Source: a virus. From it: DNA of 20,430 bases. The notes under the pieces are model-generated. The model searched no databases and was not told the DNA's origin. It saw only the letters and a list, made by a program, of their open reading frames with translations. The position numbers and the translations under genes were made by a program. Position 1 is the stretch's first letter, and each line of letters begins with the position of its first letter. The stretch spans positions 1-20,430 of the IMG/VR virus record IMGVR_UViG_3300025646_000493; one strand, 5' to 3'. Shown one piece after another: positions 16,401-20,430 of the stretch.

Positions 16401-19400
16401 ACTAAGTCAGAGGCACTTGGGGCTATGATTGTAGGGCAAAAGCAACTTGGTGCTGGCAAGGTAGTACAACAACAAGAGTTAGAGGATACGTTGTCCTGGA
16501 TGTTGGACCGATGCTTCTATGAGAGCAAAGAGAAGTTGGTAACCAATGGTGCAGTGGATGACATCAATGGTATTAGTCAGATACTCAATGCTAAAATCTT
16601 TACACCACAAGCAACAGCACTAATAAAAGAAGAACTATCAGAACTAGCATCCAAGGCTATCTCTAACCCACGTGTGATGTGGCAAGAGTTCCAAGCCTAT
16701 GTGGATGACTTGGACCGACTGTTAGAATTCGACCCATATAAAGAACTGATAGACCCAGAAACTGGAGAAATGATTCGGGTTCGCTTAGTTACACCGGACA
16801 AGCAATACCACAAGTTGCGTACAGTCTCCAATGTGGAACTTGAATCTATTATGGAAGAACTGACCTTGGGTGCGTACTTCCATGCTGAAGGTAAACGTAT
16901 CAACCATCGGTACTTGACAGACGTAGTGGACAAAGAACTGACACAACTGAACGTCCAAAACATCTTGGATGGTGTAGACATTGACCAAAAGATGTGGGAA
17001 TCGACAGTACGCAACACTGCACCTATTGTATGGAGAAATGACAAACCATACGCAGATATGTTGGCTACAGTAGAACGGACTGTACAGGATGCCTTCTTTG
17101 AGCGCAATCTACGTTTGCTCGATGATGTGTACGAGGACATTGATGTAATGGACTTGCATAAGTCTATTCGTAAAGACTTCCAAAAGGAACTGAAGTCTGT
17201 ACGTACTTCCTTTGTGGAGGATTACAAACAGGTTGTCGAGGAGATAAATACTAGAGTAGTCCAAGAGTATAAAGATGCTAGGAAGGCTGCACAAGATAGG
17301 TATGACGAAGCCATCAAGGAACTACAACGTAGACAACAAATAGCCGAGAAACAACTGAATGAGCAGATACGCAAACGTGCCAAAGATGCCATTGACAAGG
17401 CTGGGTATCGTAGTGCTGCTGCTGCAAAGATACGTGCTGGACGTGATGCTGCATTAAAACGGATGCGCAAAGATTCAAGTGATGCATATCTCAAACGTAG
17501 AAAACAGTTCCAAGACGAGAAGAAACAGGCTATTGAAAGTGCCATTGAAGATATAAAGACCAAAGCAAAGGCAGAGAAAGCCGCACTTCGACAAGAGATA
17601 GACGAGTTGATTGAAGGTTCGCTTGAGAACTTTGATCAAAACATGGCTGGCAAGGATGTTCGAGAAGCTTTGGAATGGTACACGTCCAACTATGACTTTG
17701 CCAACAAACAGTTTGCTGACATCGCTAAGGACCTAGATGGTATGTCAATGTCTCCTACTGCCATTGACAAAACAGCACGTGCAGCGATTGATTATGCCGA
17801 AGTGTTTATGAAGAACAATGGGTTGAAGATAGACCCAATGGCAAACTTGGATGAAATCAATAGTCAACTGACAAAGATGTTTGGTGCTGACAATGGCAAC
17901 TTCGCCAAAATGATACTCGGTGATCAATATGAGGACATTCGAAACAAGTATGTCCAACAAGGTATTACAAAGGTACAAGAGAACATCAAAGAGATAATCA
18001 AGTCAGACCCCACTTTGGTAGATGGTGTCAAGAAAATGATGAATATGTCCACCAGTATATTCTACTTCTCCATCTTAGGTATACGTAGTCGTTTTCACGG
18101 TATGAACTTTATGACTGCGCCTTTGATTATTTACCAAACATTAGGAAGATTCACCAATCCTGTACAGGGTATGAAGGTGGTAATGGATGGTGGTCGTGTT
18201 GGTGCTCGTAATGCTGATGCTGTTGCTGTACGTAGTCCAGATGGCATGACGTTTACCAATCGACAGATATATGAACTGATTGAGAAAACCGGTGTAAAGT
18301 CTGAGTACAACTATATTCAACAGGCACTGAATGATGGTTCAATGATGCGATACCTCAAAAGTTTTGAGAAACCAAACGTGGGGTTCAAGGGTGGTGCAGA
18401 AAAGTTTGCCAATCAAATGCTAGACCTAGCAAACAATGTAAACAGACTTGGGGTACAGGCTGATATGGCATGGCGATCCTCAGTGTTCATGGATGCCATC
18501 AAAGAGGGCAGTAGTGTAGAGGAGGCTACTGGTTTGGCTAGACGTTCATTGTTTGATTACAACGACCTATCAGCATGGGAAAGACGAAATGCCACTGCTG
18601 TATTCGTGTTCTATAACTTCCAACGTCAAAACATTGTGTCAATGGTACGAGCATTACTTGACCCAAAACAGGCAAAACGATTCGCTCGGATTCTGACGTT
18701 AAGACGTGATACCAATGCACTATTCCAAGAAATGAATGGTGGTCTGCGTTTGCCATACGAAATGTACATGCCAGAGTATACCCAAACTCGTATTGTATTT
18801 GAAAGGCAAGAGAATTACAATCGTCAAACCTTTTTGATCACCTCTCCTTCCATACCGGCTTTGGATGCCATCATGTTCACTACTGACATTGCTGGTAAAG
18901 GTGCTCTTACTGTTGGTGAAGAAAAGTTGAAACAGTTGCTGAGACCCGGATTAAAGTACTTTCTGGCACCAAAAGACGAGAAGTACAAGTCACGTACAGT
19001 AGACACAGAGACAGTCAATAGTTTTACATCATACTATGATAGTCCACAGGAAGTTGCCGATGCCTTGTCACTACTTTTAGGAACCACAGTAGAGGCGAAG
19101 TTTGTGGGGCACACAGCTGTAGGGAATGTGAATGGATATGTGTATCCATTGGATGGGGAGCAACAGAAAAAGTATGGTGCGTTCCGTGATGCGTTAGGCA
19201 TCCTGGGTATGACTACTGCCATCAATGACTATGCTAGATTGTTGATGCCGGAAGGTACTACCTATGAGGTATTGACACCAACCGAACGTGTGTTGGCAGC
19301 AACTGGTCTACTTACCCCTATGAGACAGAAACGTATTGTGGACCAACAGATAATGAACCTCAAGCGCATCCGTTCTGAACTCAGAAAGAAACAAAACATT

Positions 19401-19490
19401 GAGAAAGACCTGTCCACAGGTGATATACTCAAGGACATAGAACGACAACAACCATCGGAAGAAGGAGTAGAAGATGGCAAAAACAGGTAG
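13413..19490 (+). CDS. Giant internal virion (ejection) protein, gp16-like by position, 2025 aa
   Basis: The position matches T7 gp16 (about 1318 aa), but the protein is much longer. Regions: an N-terminal helical part with a Pro/Thr/Gln linker (about 70-115); a hydrophobic patch near 385-425 (FSPLNAFAAASQRALEAEVG); a small-residue segment near 498-530 (AAKLIMQVGGVTNDFLSPDM); long helical regions to about 1240; a strongly charged coiled coil about 1250-1405 (KELQRRQQIAEKQLNEQIRK); a hydrophobic block about 1542-1580 (SIFYFSILGIRSRFHGMNFM); and a block near 1714-1750 (LFDYNDLSAWERRNATAVFV, then FYNFQRQN). The last two resemble motifs in very large phage virion proteins (the 'F-H-x-R-N' and 'LFDY..L..FER..' types). 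T7 gp16's transglycosylase motif is not visible. A charged tail (about 1990-2025) overlaps the next gene by 17 bases. Confidence 0.62.
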   Translation: MSLYDDLIKFGIVDPPSEEELAQLPREVALQLADTLAQSGVTGGQLGRSEEELQRKQEEIYRILGQGQLPQFGSYGERARPTAPPLETDVTGTAPIPATTATQRQQTTSGQLVQPTRADIFGYINKQLPQLLVDSGMDANEVPLQVQAFQRLYNQVDIQNKKDKTGKTEVETLEQAMQEFSDLLTGNVPILSEESVDPSMQALTATPLVNAFSQQIKPGSIPDYTPAQLQYLKEMNKLKVDRYIEKNYTEKLRTAPRMYYVDIDGRKQTITEPVLDHIVSSPTAAIVYSPEIDDSIREQYNDTYFGFTPLKINNPDYGVKPHHAKRMAKVEAIDKLGAGQWFQDPEQKERILANIDKFKEEGFFESKTGFGGTAESDFGYYTRLAFSPLNAFAAASQRALEAEVGKAMGLAFEAGSYLGLTGDLPEGESYFDTDMGARQRLKEREKQAPLYTGTMTIGETEFAPDSLLGEMVDAVARNRGHLDFNTDVANGLGIDGAAKLIMQVGGVTNDFLSPDMAIGAGALKGTKNAVSMYNAQKAVHNADSWYAAKKALQQFDNTFTKEIVDDFNFVGLTKDLVSPKTKKNLDTLTMGDVRLYMSDDMAKNLEARNLAKQSTPDNDLLKAGGLDDTLYAKAFYETGTTKQADDIFTANIRKNEKASQMYDEYIEMSDILDDAKVRGLDAAIETARAKKTKVNFNKLERIHKQASKMPDLPDELAKIKNTQRVLSTVYGRGIFFEVSPKIAGLDDIVAITRNTFGTKQARTDLLATASRTKLAKSIQEVRSLPASRQVKPAEFASYKLYGDDAIAKQGRVELSYDLSGLEPDSKRLLYENIDELDGTNTYKQFLREQVDNNRLFESDLNQLVMKNRDDVALGRRDIFTTDEINALPLSQQKKLLEPQGSQARLDFRDGLFGQAIDKLGEGVDFLSQKAIGRKVLKKTQEPLSGKVNTFEQARMIEEVQKEIGVLDTQFNRDFKELTGDSVGVRAKYVNDPEVKLTKSEALGAMIVGQKQLGAGKVVQQQELEDTLSWMLDRCFYESKEKLVTNGAVDDINGISQILNAKIFTPQATALIKEELSELASKAISNPRVMWQEFQAYVDDLDRLLEFDPYKELIDPETGEMIRVRLVTPDKQYHKLRTVSNVELESIMEELTLGAYFHAEGKRINHRYLTDVVDKELTQLNVQNILDGVDIDQKMWESTVRNTAPIVWRNDKPYADMLATVERTVQDAFFERNLRLLDDVYEDIDVMDLHKSIRKDFQKELKSVRTSFVEDYKQVVEEINTRVVQEYKDARKAAQDRYDEAIKELQRRQQIAEKQLNEQIRKRAKDAIDKAGYRSAAAAKIRAGRDAALKRMRKDSSDAYLKRRKQFQDEKKQAIESAIEDIKTKAKAEKAALRQEIDELIEGSLENFDQNMAGKDVREALEWYTSNYDFANKQFADIAKDLDGMSMSPTAIDKTARAAIDYAEVFMKNNGLKIDPMANLDEINSQLTKMFGADNGNFAKMILGDQYEDIRNKYVQQGITKVQENIKEIIKSDPTLVDGVKKMMNMSTSIFYFSILGIRSRFHGMNFMTAPLIIYQTLGRFTNPVQGMKVVMDGGRVGARNADAVAVRSPDGMTFTNRQIYELIEKTGVKSEYNYIQQALNDGSMMRYLKSFEKPNVGFKGGAEKFANQMLDLANNVNRLGVQADMAWRSSVFMDAIKEGSSVEEATGLARRSLFDYNDLSAWERRNATAVFVFYNFQRQNIVSMVRALLDPKQAKRFARILTLRRDTNALFQEMNGGLRLPYEMYMPEYTQTRIVFERQENYNRQTFLITSPSIPALDAIMFTTDIAGKGALTVGEEKLKQLLRPGLKYFLAPKDEKYKSRTVDTETVNSFTSYYDSPQEVADALSLLLGTTVEAKFVGHTAVGNVNGYVYPLDGEQQKKYGAFRDALGILGMTTAINDYARLLMPEGTTYEVLTPTERVLAATGLLTPMRQKRIVDQQIMNLKRIRSELRKKQNIEKDLSTGDILKDIERQQPSEEGVEDGKNR
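19462..19467 (+). promoter_or_regulatory. RBS for the 142-aa structural protein
   Basis: AAGGAG lies within the last codons of the giant ejection gene, 6 bases ahead of ATG 19474. It confirms that the 17-base overlap is a genuine gene start. Confidence 0.85.
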
Positions 19491-19902
19491 ATTTTTACAT
19501 TCAGTTGTAAACGGTGATGACATTGCAAGTGTTGGAACATCGTATGATGTGACCAAGTTTCATTTATTTGATTTGAAGGTTCCTTCATCAATAGACAAGT
19601 CGAATCCATTTAGAGGGTTCCTACGATCTATGATTATTCGTGCCAAGTCTATTGCTGGTGGTGCATCAAAGGTCACCTTCCGACTGTGTTGTGATGCAGA
19701 TGGCGACTACACCATCCTAGGTGATACTGAAGTTGCTTTTGACTTGGGGCTAACTACAGCCACCACAGGTTGTGCGCAGATTCTATTTGACGATTACCCA
19801 TTCTGGGAGGCATTGACCAACTCAGATAACGTCTATGCGTTTTACAAGGTGGATGCTGGTACAGTGACTATTGACTTAGCACAAATAAATTGGTCAGAAT
19901 AG
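19474..19902 (+). CDS. Virion-associated protein of unknown family, 142 aa
   Basis: It begins MAKTGRFLHSVVNGDDIASV and includes PFRGFLRSMIIRAKSIAGGA, TFRLCCDADGDYTILGDTEV, an FDLGLTTATTGC turn and the end TVTIDLAQINWSE. It is compact and beta-rich, and I recall similar sequences in uncultured marine phages next to large ejection-protein genes, without an assigned function. The strong SD and 17-base overlap tie its translation to the end of the 2025-aa protein. In T7 this slot is the tail fibre, so a tail-fibre adaptor or base is a reasonable but unproven guess. No signal or membrane segment is visible. Confidence 0.7.
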   Translation: MAKTGRFLHSVVNGDDIASVGTSYDVTKFHLFDLKVPSSIDKSNPFRGFLRSMIIRAKSIAGGASKVTFRLCCDADGDYTILGDTEVAFDLGLTTATTGCAQILFDDYPFWEALTNSDNVYAFYKVDAGTVTIDLAQINWSE

Positions 19903-19906
19903 GAGG
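19901..19906 (+). promoter_or_regulatory. RBS for the last, truncated gene
   Basis: A perfect AGGAGG overlapping the upstream TAG stop, 5 bases before ATG 19912. It sets the start of the partial gene. Confidence 0.9.
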
Positions 19907-19911
19907 TCATT

Positions 19912-20430
19912 ATGCCCATCAATGCCTTTCCTAAAAACATCTATACAAATGACAGCACTATCAGTTATTACCAACCGTTAGTATTGGATGATGGTACATG
20001 GACCTTGTTGGATTCGACCAATCTCATTCAGAATGTATCGAGTGACCCCACTGGAACCACAATCTCTCTCAATGCTCTTGGTGTGGCAAATGATCAACTT
20101 CAGATCAATGGGTCTGGTTTTGTGAGTGTAGCCCCTCGATGGTACAAACCAGCATACTATGATGATGGAACACCAGTACTTGGAACAGATGTTTTCATTA
20201 TGACCGTATCATTTGAAATGAAGGGCAGTACAGCAGCAGCACTTCGATATTTCAATTGGGCTTTTGGTGTGTGTGCTGACCCCACGTCTACAGCAGTAGG
20301 GACAATCGCTCATAATGTTGTGGGCAATGGTTGGAACTTTGCCAATACCGATGCTGATACATTCGGTGTCTACTATACTGGTTTGGGATTCAATAATACG
20401 TCTCCTCTTAGTGCAACTGACACAGTTGGG
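19912..20430 (+). CDS. Tail or fibre-like beta-rich protein, partial (first 173 aa)
   Basis: The frame is open from ATG 19912 through the window end. The protein starts MPINAFPKNIYTNDSTISYY and continues QPLVLDDGTWTLLDSTNLIQ, then NALGVANDQLQINGSGFVS and, later, VFIMTVSFEMKGS and FNWAFGVCADPTS. It is full of Asn, Thr, Gly and aromatic residues in a beta-strand pattern, like tail fibres, receptor-binding tips and other tail-surface proteins. The position after the ejection genes is where T7 carries its fibre gene. Its full length and C-terminal domain are not visible, so the receptor-binding role is an inference. It is probably in one operon with the preceding gene. Confidence 0.68.
   Translation, partial: MPINAFPKNIYTNDSTISYYQPLVLDDGTWTLLDSTNLIQNVSSDPTGTTISLNALGVANDQLQINGSGFVSVAPRWYKPAYYDDGTPVLGTDVFIMTVSFEMKGSTAAALRYFNWAFGVCADPTSTAVGTIAHNVVGNGWNFANTDADTFGVYYTGLGFNNTSPLSATDTVG

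Overview
This window is a single-strand, tightly packed stretch of a tailed-phage genome covering virion assembly genes. All supported genes are on the + strand. I see no tRNA, CRISPR, insertion sequence or integrase. The gene order follows the T7/P22-type short-tailed (podovirus) plan: portal end, scaffold, major capsid protein, tail adaptor, tail nozzle, internal ejection proteins, then tail/fibre-like genes. The Shine-Dalgarno sites are ordinary bacterial ones. GC content is roughly 45% from sampled lines. Several proteins resemble ones I recall from uncultured marine phages, so a marine podovirus-like phage is my best guess. The host cannot be read from the sequence.

Layout. Positions 1-3128 hold the C-terminal end of the portal protein, a small zinc-ribbon protein, an acidic protein, two very small proteins (one a 59-aa basic protein), a scaffold-like protein and a T7-lysozyme-type amidase. 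Most of these genes are joined by ATGA/GTGA overlaps. Positions 3129-3262 are the longest gap; it carries a sigma70-like promoter and an A-rich leader. Positions 3263-4785 encode the major capsid protein and a probable capsid decoration protein. They are closed by a textbook intrinsic terminator at 4812-4841, only 13 bases before the next start codon. Positions 4855-8540 encode an enlarged head-tail adaptor and the tail nozzle protein. Positions 8537-10643 hold three unassigned beta-rich tail proteins. Positions 10651-19490 hold three probable internal virion (ejection) proteins of 265, 650 and 2025 aa. Positions 19474-20430 hold two more structural genes, the last cut by the window edge.

How it fits together. 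Portal, scaffold, capsid and decoration proteins would build the procapsid. Adaptor and nozzle would close the portal and form the short tail. The large ejection proteins would be stored in the head and form the DNA conduit into the cell. The amidase would cut peptidoglycan for lysis. The promoter and terminator around the capsid pair resemble the arrangement around T7 gene 10. They suggest the two most abundant proteins are expressed above the rest, with the roughly 15.6 kb of downstream genes living on terminator read-through or on promoters I did not find.

The most notable points are the enlarged adaptor sharing a domain pattern with the nozzle, the 2025-aa ejection protein without a visible transglycosylase motif, the amidase placed inside the head genes, the odd zinc ribbon, and a marked shortage of the palindromes GGCC, AGCT and CGCG. 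No stretch of more than 300 bases lacks a gene.
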